Source: RGIG1828 sp045541875 (GTDB taxonomy: Bacteria > Bacillota > Clostridia > UMGS1810). From it: DNA of 38,174 bases. Location of the stretch: positions 1 through 38,174 of the forward strand of contig JAZQJX010000094.1 in assembly GCA_045541875.1 (NCBI GenBank), given 5' to 3'. The notes under the pieces were generated by a model. It was not told where the DNA came from and did no database searches. It worked only from the letters and a program-made list of their open reading frames with translations. The first letter of the stretch is position 1. Each line of letters opens with the position of its first letter. Positions 30,885-38,174 of this stretch are shown piece after piece. The translations under genes and the position numbers were made by a program.

Positions 30885-31664
30885 TTATTTTATTTTGTAT
30901 ATATCAGGATACTTTCTTAATTCATTCGGAGAAAAACCTGTTTCTTTTTTTATGAATGTGCTGAAATAATACACGCTGTTAAATCCTGTTTTTTCTGAAA
31001 TTTCAGATATGCTGTAATAGTCAGAACTGAGAAGTTCAACAGCAGACCTGAGTCTCAGATTATTAATATATTTCAGCGGTGATATGCCCATGTTTTCCTT
31101 AAAAACTTTTCTGAAAAAAGTTTCACTCATCTGACACATTGATGCGAGTTCTCCAACAGAAAGAGTGGGGTTTGAAAAGTTTTCACCGATATATTCAACA
31201 ACCTCTGAAAGTTTTTTATGTTTGTCAAAAATAGTAAAATCAGCACTGTCTTTTTCAATCATTGCAAGAATAGAGTATATAATTCCCATGCATTCATATT
31301 CATAACCAAAATTCTTTTTTGTCCAGACCTGTAAAAGTTTCTTGAATTTTTTCTCAAAGTATAAAGGAGTTTTAGGTGTGAACTTAATAATTCTGTCAAA
31401 AACTTTTCCGTCACAGAGAAAATGTATAACAATCACGTTTTCTTCATTGTTTCGTGTTGTATAATCAAGATTTGCCGGCACAAAGAGTAAATCACCGGTT
31501 TTCACAACGGTTTTTCCGTGAGAATCATTTAGAACAGCATCGCCTATAATTCTGTATGAAAGAGCATGGAAGGATCTGCCATCAACCCTTGTTGCATACT
31601 TGTTTCTGTTTATTTCCAAAACTGCAATTGGATTTATTGAAAGATAATTTTTGCTAAGCAACAT
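30885..31664 (-). CDS. AraC family transcriptional regulator
   Basis: The 259-residue protein has an N-terminal cupin-like sensing domain (about 1-130). Two helix-turn-helix motifs lie in the last 100 residues: LSVGELASMCQMSETFFRKVFKENMG and YSISEISEKTGFNSVYYFSTFIKKETGFSPNELRK. That is the AraC/XylS layout of a sugar-responsive activator. ATG 31664 has GGAGGA at normal distance; ATG 31673 touches that site. The gene is last in the minus-strand arm, 74 bp after the RraA-like gene, and probably regulates that arm through the paired direct repeats at 34922-34952. The inducer is unknown. Confidence 0.9.
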   Translation of the reverse strand: MLLSKNYLSINPIAVLEINRNKYATRVDGRSFHALSYRIIGDAVLNDSHGKTVVKTGDLLFVPANLDYTTRNNEENVIVIHFLCDGKVFDRIIKFTPKTPLYFEKKFKKLLQVWTKKNFGYEYECMGIIYSILAMIEKDSADFTIFDKHKKLSEVVEYIGENFSNPTLSVGELASMCQMSETFFRKVFKENMGISPLKYINNLRLRSAVELLSSDYYSISEISEKTGFNSVYYFSTFIKKETGFSPNELRKYPDIYKIK

Positions 31665-31738
31665 CAAAATCATTCCTCCGATTTTCTTAATAACAGCCTT
31701 TGGTGTTTTTTAAAAAACATTCTATGATGTAAACCATA

Positions 31739-32647
31739 TTAAAGAGCAGATTGTGTATCGGTTGGATCTCCGTTTATTGCATAGTCATATTCCTGACTCC
31801 AGTCAAGACCTCTGAACTCTTTTGCACGGTCATCATTCTCAATAAATTCCATCAAAAGGTCGAGCATATCTTTTGACCATGTATTTTTGTCAATTTGCGC
31901 GGTGGTGAACTTGTTCTGACTTATCATTTCAAATCCGAACATATCCTTAACCTGTGTTTTAGCAGCACCGCCAACAACTTCTTCGACAAGATGAGAGGGA
32001 ATAAAAAGAACACCTCCACTTGCACCGAATACAACATCACCCGGCAGGCATACTGCATTTCCGATTCTTGTGGTGGTGTTGTAGGCAGTCATAATGAAAT
32101 CCCTTATGGGGGTAGGATCTATTCCTCTGAAATAAACCTGAGTGTTTTCAACCTTTTTCATTTGCTCTGTGTCTCTCACGCCGCCCCATATAACTGCTCC
32201 GCCATTTTCGTTTTTGGTTTTGTTTTTAAGAGCAGTTGTAAGGTTTCCGCCAAGGAATGTACCTTTGTACACTTTGTCATACATATCAATAACAGGAACG
32301 TCATATTCCATAAGGTTGTCTATAACCCATTGATTGTATGTACCTGTTCTTCCTTCTGATCTTCCGATTTCTTTTGTTACTTCGTCAAGATCAGGTCTGT
32401 AAGGGCAATATGTTGCAGTAACCGCTCTTCCGATAAGTTTTCTGCCGTCATCATGAAGAGTTTTAAGTCTTCCTTCAAACTGACTTTCATAGCCTTTTAC
32501 AAAAATTGGTTTCCACACTTCTTCAAGGGTAAGTGTTTTTAAAGCCTTAAGATACTTTTCGTCAACTTTCGGTCTTCCGTCGGGAAGTCTTTCGCCTTTC
32601 CATTGTGGAGTAAGTTTTATAATTTCTTCTCTAACATTAAAATTCAT
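31739..32647 (-). CDS. RraA-like family protein, possible aldolase or decarboxylase
   Basis: The 302-residue protein contains the RraA/HMG-aldolase core in its second half, including VIWGGVRDTEQMKKV, RIGNAVCLPGDVVFGASGGVLFIP and the following helix LVEEVV. Relatives of this fold cleave 4-hydroxy-4-methyl-2-oxoglutarate or decarboxylate oxaloacetate with a divalent metal, while RraA itself inhibits RNase E. This version is longer than RraA (about 160) or the aldolases (about 230) because of an N-terminal extension of roughly 80 residues. Its position after a dehydratase and a reductase gene supports cleavage of a keto acid. ATG 32647 is preferred over 32653 for spacing from GAGG. Substrate is not known. 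Confidence 0.8.
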   Translation of the reverse strand: MNFNVREEIIKLTPQWKGERLPDGRPKVDEKYLKALKTLTLEEVWKPIFVKGYESQFEGRLKTLHDDGRKLIGRAVTATYCPYRPDLDEVTKEIGRSEGRTGTYNQWVIDNLMEYDVPVIDMYDKVYKGTFLGGNLTTALKNKTKNENGGAVIWGGVRDTEQMKKVENTQVYFRGIDPTPIRDFIMTAYNTTTRIGNAVCLPGDVVFGASGGVLFIPSHLVEEVVGGAAKTQVKDMFGFEMISQNKFTTAQIDKNTWSKDMLDLLMEFIENDDRAKEFRGLDWSQEYDYAINGDPTDTQSAL

Positions 32648-32673
32648 TTTCATAACCTCGGTTTCTTAATATT

Positions 32674-33402
32674 TTAAAGGCTCATTCCTCCGTCAATGAG
32701 GATTTCCGTTCCTGTAATATATCTTCCTTCCTCAGAACAAAGAAGAAGTACAGCAGGACTTATGTCTTTTGGTTCGCCGATAAATCCGCAGGGAATGGCA
32801 TCAATAATCTTTTTTCTTGTTTCATGATTATCCAAAACTTCCTTGTTTCTCAGAGTCGATATAACACCGGGAGCAACATTATTAATTGTTATTCCGTCAG
32901 GTGCAAAAATCGGAGCAAGATTTTTAACGAGTTTTGCCTGTGCCGCTTTTGTCACACCGTATAGCGAAAGTTCGTGGTGCTGATTGTATTGATTGACACT
33001 TCCTAACGTTACAATTCTTCCGAATTTCTTTTTTTGCATTCCCGGGTGATATTTTTTTATCAGATAATATGTAGCCTTAAGATTGCAGTTAAACTGTATG
33101 TCATATTCATCTTCCGAAAACTCATTCCACTTGTTTTTGTACTGGATTGACGCATTATGTACAAGAATATCAACATCACCCGTAGTCTGATACAATTTGT
33201 CAATTTCATCTTTTTCAAGAAGATTTACCATCACTGGCACAGAGTTTTCAATTTGTTCGCTTGCTCTTTTGCATTCATCCACGCTTTTGACACCGGTGAT
33301 ATAAACTTTTGCTCCGTATTTTGCAAGAGTTTTTGCAATATCAAATCCGATTCCTCTTGTTGAACCGGTCACAACAGCAGTTTTTCCGCTCAAATCAAAC
33401 AT
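32674..33402 (-). CDS. SDR family NAD(P)-dependent oxidoreductase
   Basis: The 242-residue short-chain dehydrogenase has the cofactor loop TGSTRGIG (12-19) and HNAS (82-85), with His in place of the usual first Asn. Its catalytic residues are Ser135, Tyr148 and Lys152 in the YGVTK motif. The end GRYITGTEILIDGGMSL is typical. It resembles gluconate 5-dehydrogenase or 2-deoxy-D-gluconate 3-dehydrogenase types that act on sugar acids, fitting its place next to a dehydratase gene. ATG 33402 follows TGGAG by 9 bp and lies 5 bp after the upstream stop; a GTG at 33417 would overlap that gene. Confidence 0.9.
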   Translation of the reverse strand: MFDLSGKTAVVTGSTRGIGFDIAKTLAKYGAKVYITGVKSVDECKRASEQIENSVPVMVNLLEKDEIDKLYQTTGDVDILVHNASIQYKNKWNEFSEDEYDIQFNCNLKATYYLIKKYHPGMQKKKFGRIVTLGSVNQYNQHHELSLYGVTKAAQAKLVKNLAPIFAPDGITINNVAPGVISTLRNKEVLDNHETRKKIIDAIPCGFIGEPKDISPAVLLLCSEEGRYITGTEILIDGGMSL

Positions 33403-33407
33403 CTGTA

Positions 33408-34772
33408 TCAACTCCACTCTCTGTCATTTGCCCATTCATCATCCCATTGATTTGTAGGCTCAAATACGCCGGGATACTTTTCGTGAATGTGTTCTCTTAT
33501 GAGGTCTTCATTCAGTTCATCAATTCCAAGACCGGGTTTGTTGGGAACATCAATAAATCCGTCTTTGAAAAGCGGGTTGTCAATTCCGATTGCAAGGTCG
33601 TTCCACCAGGGAACATCAACAGAATGGAATTCTACTGCCAGAACATTCTGAATTGCAGCCGCTGTGTGAACTGCAGCCATGCACGCAACGGGACTTTCTG
33701 CCATATGTATTGCAAGTGCAACACCATATTTGTCGCACATATCACCAAGTTTCTTCATTTCAAGAGCACCGCCGACGGTCAGCATGTCAGGATGAATCAC
33801 CGAAACGCCACCGCAGGATAAAAGCGGTTCGAAATTTTCAGCAAGGTAAATGTCTTCACCTGTACAAATCGGCACATTGCATGATTTTGCAATTTTTTCA
33901 TAATGTTTCGTATACTGCCACGGTGCAACATCTTCCATCCAGGCAATGTTGTATTTTTCAAGTCTTCTTGCAAACATAATGCAATCTTCCAATGCAACGT
34001 GACCAAAATGGTCAATTGCAAGAGGTACTTCGTAACCTATAACATCTCGGACTTCTTTGACGTAGTTTTCAAGATAGTCCATTCCTTTTTGTGTAAGGTG
34101 TATTCCTGTTGCATGATGGGGGATAGTGAATATTTCGTAGTTTTTTCCGAGCATCAGTTCCCTGTCAATTGAACCTGACTGGTGATTGATTGCCTTCATA
34201 TTATATTTTTTTATATCTTCCAAAAAACCGAGTGGTGCATTTAAACATCCCGGTTCATCAAGCATAAGTTCAATTCCAAGGTCCATTTTAAGAAACGTAA
34301 ACCCTTGTTCCATTCTCTTTTTGAGTGCTTTGCCCATATCAGTTCCTGTGTGTTTGCCATCAACATCTGTGTCACAATACACTCTCACTTTGTCCCTGAA
34401 TTTTCCGCCAAGCATCTGCCAAAGAGGCACTCCCCAAGCTTTTCCTGCAATGTCCCACATTGCAATTTCAAGTCCTGATACACCGCCGCCCTGACGGGAA
34501 GGACCGCCAAACTGCTTAATGCGTCTGAAAATCTTGTCAACGTTACAGGGGTTTTCACCAATTAATCTTGACTTTAGCATCAATGCATATGTGGCACTTG
34601 AAGCATCTCTCACTTCGCCATATCCCACAATACCCTGATTTGTATAAACCTTGATGAGGGGACAGTGCTTTGGTGCACCGTTAAGATTTGCAACGCGTAT
34701 GTCAGTAATTTTCAGATCTGATGGTGATGAATTTGTGTTGACGTTTTGTGAAACTAAGTCTTTGATATTCAT
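33408..34772 (-). CDS. Enolase-superfamily (mandelate racemase/sugar-acid dehydratase type) enzyme
   Basis: The 454-residue protein has the capping domain (about 20-130) and a modified TIM barrel. It shows Lys162 in LKMD, metal ligands Asp254 (AIDHFG), Glu280 (WMED) and Glu306 (TGED), and a likely acid/base His356 (AIHMAES). Such enzymes abstract the proton alpha to a carboxylate; many members dehydrate aldonates or uronates to 2-keto-3-deoxy acids. The stretch between Lys162 and Asp254 is about 90 residues, some 60 more than the compact family spacing, and contains an extra GSIDRELMLGKNYEIF region. ATG 34772 follows GGAGG. It leads the minus-strand arm. Exact substrate cannot be read from sequence. 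Confidence 0.87.
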   Translation of the reverse strand: MNIKDLVSQNVNTNSSPSDLKITDIRVANLNGAPKHCPLIKVYTNQGIVGYGEVRDASSATYALMLKSRLIGENPCNVDKIFRRIKQFGGPSRQGGGVSGLEIAMWDIAGKAWGVPLWQMLGGKFRDKVRVYCDTDVDGKHTGTDMGKALKKRMEQGFTFLKMDLGIELMLDEPGCLNAPLGFLEDIKKYNMKAINHQSGSIDRELMLGKNYEIFTIPHHATGIHLTQKGMDYLENYVKEVRDVIGYEVPLAIDHFGHVALEDCIMFARRLEKYNIAWMEDVAPWQYTKHYEKIAKSCNVPICTGEDIYLAENFEPLLSCGGVSVIHPDMLTVGGALEMKKLGDMCDKYGVALAIHMAESPVACMAAVHTAAAIQNVLAVEFHSVDVPWWNDLAIGIDNPLFKDGFIDVPNKPGLGIDELNEDLIREHIHEKYPGVFEPTNQWDDEWANDREWS

Positions 34773-34888
34773 AAAAACCTCCGAATAAATCTGTTTTCGC
34801 TTAATATGACAGATAAAAATGATTGGTTTTTTATAAAAAAACACAATATAAACTCAATCATTAAATCTTTACAGATTCAATTTTTTTC

Positions 34889-34917
34889 AGTATATCAGAG
34901 AAAATTACAACGGTCAA
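34889..34917 (-). promoter_or_regulatory. SigA-type promoter of the enolase-SDR-RraA-AraC arm
   Basis: On the minus strand, TTGACC (34917-34912) and TATACT (34894-34889) are 17 bp apart. The leader to the start codon is about 110 nt. Confidence 0.7.
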
Positions 34918-34921
34918 TAAT

Positions 34922-34952
34922 AGTGTTGAAATTCTTAAAAACAGTGTCGAAA
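34922..34952. promoter_or_regulatory. Paired direct repeats, likely AraC-type operator
   Basis: AGTGTTGAAA (34922-34931) and AGTGTCGAAA (34943-34952) are direct repeats with starts 21 bp apart, two helical turns. The nearer one lies 4 bp from the -35 hexamer of the minus-strand promoter. This spacing and position match how AraC-family activators bind tandem half-sites. The link to the AraC-type gene in the same arm is inferred. Confidence 0.6.
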
Positions 34953-35002
34953 AATTGATTGCGTTTTTGTGTGTGCAAATGTACAATTGTGATGAGACAA
35001 TA

Positions 35003-35031
35003 TTGACTCAGGACTTGTTTTGGCGTATCAT
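35003..35031 (+). promoter_or_regulatory. SigA-type promoter of the GH20-like arm
   Basis: TTGACT (35003-35008) and TATCAT (35026-35031) are spaced by 17 bp. They lie about 50 bp from the direct repeats, so one regulator could influence both arms. Confidence 0.65.
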
Positions 35032-35059
35032 TAAATCAATATAAATTGAGGAGGATTTT

Positions 35060-36487
35060 ATGTATATTTATCCTAAACCAAAATATGTGAAATATATTGA
35101 CAAAGATTTTGAAGTAAAAAAAGAGATGTACCTTTTTTATGATGAATCATATGACAATGTTGATGGATTGAAATTCATCTCGGAACTCTGGCATAAATTT
35201 TCAGATTCTGAAAGTAACCTTATATTAAAAGAGACATCACTTCTCAAAAATACAGTTATAATTTCTTCAGATGAAAATATATCTCTTCAAAACTTTGAAT
35301 CAAACGAATGGGAATATGAAATTGCAATCAGCCCAGAAAAAGCAGTTCTTACATATGAATCTTCTGAAGGCCTTATTCACGCACTTGTAACACTTTTGCA
35401 GGAAATCGAATCGGAAGATGAAAATCACTTCATCGTGTGCGGCGAAATTAAAGACAGTCCATCAGTATCATTCAGGGGAATTCACCTTTGCGTTTTCCCG
35501 GAAACAACTCTTGAATTTCTGAAAAAAACAGTCAGACTTGCTGGCTTTTTAAAATACTCGCATATCATACTTGAATTCTGGGGAATGCTCAAATATGATG
35601 CTATGGAATCTCTTTCGTGGGATTTTGCATATACAAAAGATGAAATCAGACCAATAATCAAAGATGCAAATGCCCTTGGAATGAAAGTCATTCCAATGTT
35701 CAATCATCTTGGTCACGCAAGTCAGAGCCGCGCTATTCACGGAAGACACGTTGTTCTTGATCAGGACCCTTCAAAATATTATCTTTTTGAGCCTGACGGA
35801 TGGACATGGTGTATATCTAACCCTGAAACAAAAGAACTTTTGCGTAAAATAAGGAAAGAACTCATCGAACTTTGTGGAAATTCAGGATATTTTCACATTG
35901 GATGTGACGAAGCACAGTCCCTTGCAACCTGCAGAAAATGCCGTAGGCAAGATAAGACTGAACTTTTTACAAAATATCTTTCAGAGATTCAGGAAGAACT
36001 TTCATCTGACTCAATAAGATGCATCATGTGGGGAGATATGTTTCTGAAAAGTGGAGATTATCCTGAAAAATATGTAAGTCTCGGTGATGAAAAAACAAGC
36101 AAGGCAATTGAAAATATAAGCAGGGAATTCGTGATAGCAGACTGGCAGTACGAAGTGCTCGAAACACCTGTTGTTTCTGCAGATTATTTTAAAAGCAAAG
36201 GATTTGATGTTCTCCTTTCTCCGTTCTTTATCAATAAGAACATAGAAACTCTCGGAGAAAGTTCAAAAGAACATTTTGGCTACCTTGCAACAACATGGCA
36301 CCTTTTGCACGAAAAATACAGCATGGTAATCAATGGAGCATATATGTCCTGGTGTGGTGAAATGAATAGTTTAAAAAGCAGACTTTCAAGTGTTGCTAAC
36401 ATCCTGAGAAAAATTGCTCCCTCAGGGGGGAATTTTGAAAAAGCAGGTTGGCATGAAAAAGAAGAAAGTGCAGTTGAAATATACTAA
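35060..36487 (+). CDS. GH20-like glycoside hydrolase (hexosaminidase type), intracellular
   Basis: The 475-residue protein has an N-terminal alpha/beta domain resembling GH20b (about 1-130) and a TIM barrel. The barrel contains the catalytic pair Asp283-Glu284 in YFHIGCDEA, equivalent to the HIGGDE motif of family 20 beta-N-acetylhexosaminidases. The barrel entry RGIHLCV (139-145) lacks the aspartate common in that family (RGxxxD), so substrate preference may differ. Cys291 and Cys294 form a CRKC pair of unknown meaning. There is no signal peptide, so it should act on imported sugars. AGGAGG precedes the ATG. Two genes of an unrecognised family follow after 14 bp, indicating one transcript. 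Confidence 0.8.
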   Translation: MYIYPKPKYVKYIDKDFEVKKEMYLFYDESYDNVDGLKFISELWHKFSDSESNLILKETSLLKNTVIISSDENISLQNFESNEWEYEIAISPEKAVLTYESSEGLIHALVTLLQEIESEDENHFIVCGEIKDSPSVSFRGIHLCVFPETTLEFLKKTVRLAGFLKYSHIILEFWGMLKYDAMESLSWDFAYTKDEIRPIIKDANALGMKVIPMFNHLGHASQSRAIHGRHVVLDQDPSKYYLFEPDGWTWCISNPETKELLRKIRKELIELCGNSGYFHIGCDEAQSLATCRKCRRQDKTELFTKYLSEIQEELSSDSIRCIMWGDMFLKSGDYPEKYVSLGDEKTSKAIENISREFVIADWQYEVLETPVVSADYFKSKGFDVLLSPFFINKNIETLGESSKEHFGYLATTWHLLHEKYSMVINGAYMSWCGEMNSLKSRLSSVANILRKIAPSGGNFEKAGWHEKEESAVEIY

Positions 36488-36501
36488 TTCAGGAGGGTAA
36501 T

Positions 36502-37341
36502 ATGAAAGAAAAAACATTAGTAAGAGATAAGTTCTATTTTTTTGGAAGCAGAGCACATGATGATGATATCTACTTTGGCGTGCCCGGTAGAAACAGAACA
36601 CATACATGGTCGAGAATATCACCTGCAGAAGGCGCTCATATGCTTGGCGTTCCAAACATGATTTTGGTATCATCAGACGGCGATCCTGTCCCTTTTTCAA
36701 GTGAGGCATATTGCTATATGGAAAGTTTCTGCCGCATGAAAAATGTTTTGTGGAGTGTTGTTGGTTCCTGTGGATTCAGAAGCGTGAGAGAAGAAGAGTT
36801 CATTTGTGAACTTGCCGAAAAATATCCCAATGTCACAGGTGCATATATTGATGACATGTTTGTTGGTGATGATCTTTTCGGTGACGGAAAAACAGACAGC
36901 AGAGAAGAAGAGTTCACACAAAAAATTATTGACATAAGAAATAAACTCAATAAATCTTCAAGACCTCTTGAACTCTGGGCAACTTGCTACGTTAAAGACG
37001 TTGAAAAATTCAGCGCAAAAATGTATGATCCCATAGATGTTATTGCTGTATGGAATATGAACACAGATGATATAACAAAACTTGAAGAAGATATTCAGAC
37101 CTACGAAAAACTTCTTCCTCAGAAGCGAAAAGTTCTCGGCATCTATCTCTATGACTACAAAAAAGGTGCATCTGTATCAAAAGAACTTATGGAAATTCAA
37201 TGCGAAAAAGGTCTCAAGTGGCTCAAAGAAGGAAGAATTGAAGGAATGGTTTTCCTCACAAACTGCGTTATGGGCATAGGACTCGAAAGCGAATACTGGC
37301 TCAGAGACTGGATAGACAAAGTAGGGGATGAAGAACTTTAA
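36502..37341 (+). CDS. Uncharacterised protein, first of two tandem paralogues
   Basis: I do not recognise this 279-residue family. It has no signal peptide or membrane segment. Conserved blocks shared with the next gene are HDDD (19-22), EGAHMLG (43-49), PVPFS (62-66), YMESF, the acid pair in YIDDMF (115-120), LELWATCYVKD (156-166), MYDPIDV (174-180) and YWLRDW (265-270). The alternation of hydrophobic strands ending in acidic residues (AYIDDMF, LGIYLYDY, VIAVWNM) is consistent with a TIM barrel and a glycosidase- or aldolase-like active site; this is inference. It lies 14 bp after the GH20-like gene, with an AGGAGG site, so a role in the same sugar pathway is likely. Confidence 0.75.
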   Translation: MKEKTLVRDKFYFFGSRAHDDDIYFGVPGRNRTHTWSRISPAEGAHMLGVPNMILVSSDGDPVPFSSEAYCYMESFCRMKNVLWSVVGSCGFRSVREEEFICELAEKYPNVTGAYIDDMFVGDDLFGDGKTDSREEEFTQKIIDIRNKLNKSSRPLELWATCYVKDVEKFSAKMYDPIDVIAVWNMNTDDITKLEEDIQTYEKLLPQKRKVLGIYLYDYKKGASVSKELMEIQCEKGLKWLKEGRIEGMVFLTNCVMGIGLESEYWLRDWIDKVGDEEL

Positions 37342-37362
37342 TTTTTCGGAGGTGTAAACATT

Positions 37363-38174
37363 ATGGAAAAGAAAAAAATTACCGTTAAAGATAAAATGTG
37401 GCTTTTTGCAAGCCCGGCACACGATGACGATTTTGCTTTTGGTAAAGATGGATTCATATGGAGAAATATTTCCACCATCACACCAACTGAAGGTGCCGCA
37501 ATGCTTGGACTAAAGAATATGCTTATGGTAACATCTGCACGCACAGGAAAACCTGTTCCATTTTCAGCCGATGCCTATGGCTATATGGAAAGTTTTTACA
37601 GAATGGATAAAGTTTTGTGGTCAATAACAGGCTCCGGTGGATTCCGTCACGGGAACGAAGAAGAATTCATTTGCGATATTGCCGGAAAATATCCAAATGT
37701 TGTTGGTGGATTTCTTGATGATATGTTCGGCAAAGAAGAAACAAAAGAAGAAGACTGCATAAAAAGACTCAAAACAATCCGTGAAAAATTGGATTGTGCT
37801 CCAAGACCAATGGAGCTTTGGGCAACATGCTATGTTAAGGACGCAAAAAAATATTCCGCCTCAATGTATGATCCCATTGACGTAATCACCGTGTGGAATA
37901 TGAGAACCTCAGAAATTGTAAATCTTGAATCCAATTTCAGAGAATATGAAGAACTTCTTCCAGACAAAAGAAAAGTTCTTGGTATGTATATTTTTGATTA
38001 TACAACAGGTCTCCCCGTTAGTCCTGAAATGATGGAGATGCAATGTGAAACAGGACTCAAATGGCTTAAAGAAGGAAGAATTGACGGTATAATCTTCTTA
38101 ACAAACTGCCTTATGGGACTTTCTTTCCCGGGTGAATACTGGCTCAGAGACTGGCTTGATAAAGTTGGAGATCA
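37363..38174 (+). CDS. Uncharacterised protein, second tandem paralogue (cut by window end)
   Basis: This open frame runs for 270 codons to the window edge without a stop. By comparison with its paralogue, only about five C-terminal residues are missing. It shares AHDDD, TPTEGAAMLG, PVPFS, YMESFYRM, EEEFIC, FLDDMF, LWATCYVKD, MYDPIDVI and the closing EYWLRDWLDKVGD with the gene before it, by eye at roughly half of positions. Differences cluster at the N-terminus and around the acid pair, where this copy lacks the VGDDLFGDGK insertion. GGAGGTG precedes the ATG, 21 bp after the previous stop. Its retention beside a diverged copy suggests two related substrates or a heteromeric enzyme; that is inference. 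Confidence 0.75.
   Translation, partial: MEKKKITVKDKMWLFASPAHDDDFAFGKDGFIWRNISTITPTEGAAMLGLKNMLMVTSARTGKPVPFSADAYGYMESFYRMDKVLWSITGSGGFRHGNEEEFICDIAGKYPNVVGGFLDDMFGKEETKEEDCIKRLKTIREKLDCAPRPMELWATCYVKDAKKYSASMYDPIDVITVWNMRTSEIVNLESNFREYEELLPDKRKVLGMYIFDYTTGLPVSPEMMEMQCETGLKWLKEGRIDGIIFLTNCLMGLSFPGEYWLRDWLDKVGD

Overview
The window comes from an AT-rich, spore-forming member of the Clostridia (low-GC Firmicutes). The evidence is a set of sporulation genes (spoIVA, spoIID, a spoIIQ-type LytM gene, spoVG), strong AGGAGG ribosome binding sites, SigA promoters of the TTGACA-N17-TATAAT type, and Firmicute gene orders such as nifZ-thiI, cinA-recA-recX and alaR-alaT. Most of the window is conserved core chromosome. 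Two parts look accessory: an inserted block at about 7.85-9.97 kb and a carbohydrate-use cluster from about 30.9 kb to the right edge.

Layout. 0.1-1.0 kb: degV on the minus strand. 1.1-7.7 kb: a plus-strand run of a cysteine desulfurase, thiI, a CinA C-terminal-domain gene, recA, recX, rimO and pgsA. These serve sulfur transfer to tRNA, recombination and its control, ribosomal S12 modification and phospholipid synthesis. 7.7-9.97 kb: an apparent 2-kb insertion carrying an AAA+/DUF4143 ATPase with its own promoter and a four-unit 23-bp repeat, followed by a candidate small structured RNA with promoter and terminator. The block is bracketed by a 94-bp direct duplication of the 3' end of spoIVA. 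9.9-13.2 kb: spoIVA, tRNA-Leu(CAA) and citrate synthase, all minus strand. 13.3-15.0 kb: spoIID and spoIIQ. 15.1-18.6 kb: the glycolytic operon pgk-tpiA-gpmI (minus). 18.9-21.5 kb: an Lrp-type regulator, aminotransferase and trmL operon, then spoVG. 21.7-25.1 kb: a pair of M16 peptidase homologues and lgt. 25.2-28.0 kb: mgtE behind a structured leader that looks like a translational switch, then an iron-type alcohol dehydrogenase. 28.1-30.8 kb: a TrhA/hemolysin III protein, an AEC transporter and metA.

30.9 kb to the end: a carbohydrate module with two divergent arms. The minus-strand arm encodes an enolase-superfamily dehydratase, an SDR oxidoreductase, an RraA-like protein and an AraC-type regulator. 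The plus-strand arm encodes a GH20-like glycosidase followed by two tandem paralogues of a family I do not recognise, the second cut by the window edge. A pair of 10-bp direct repeats 21 bp apart, just upstream of the minus-arm promoter, is the likely AraC-type operator. The simplest reading is that the plus arm releases a sugar or sugar acid and the minus arm dehydrates, reduces and cleaves it. The substrate is not evident.

The observations most worth following are the ATPase plus small-RNA insertion at spoIVA, the mgtE leader with mutually exclusive helices, a short dispersed repeat fused to the poly-T tails of several intrinsic terminators, and the uncharacterised tandem paralogues beside the GH20-like enzyme.
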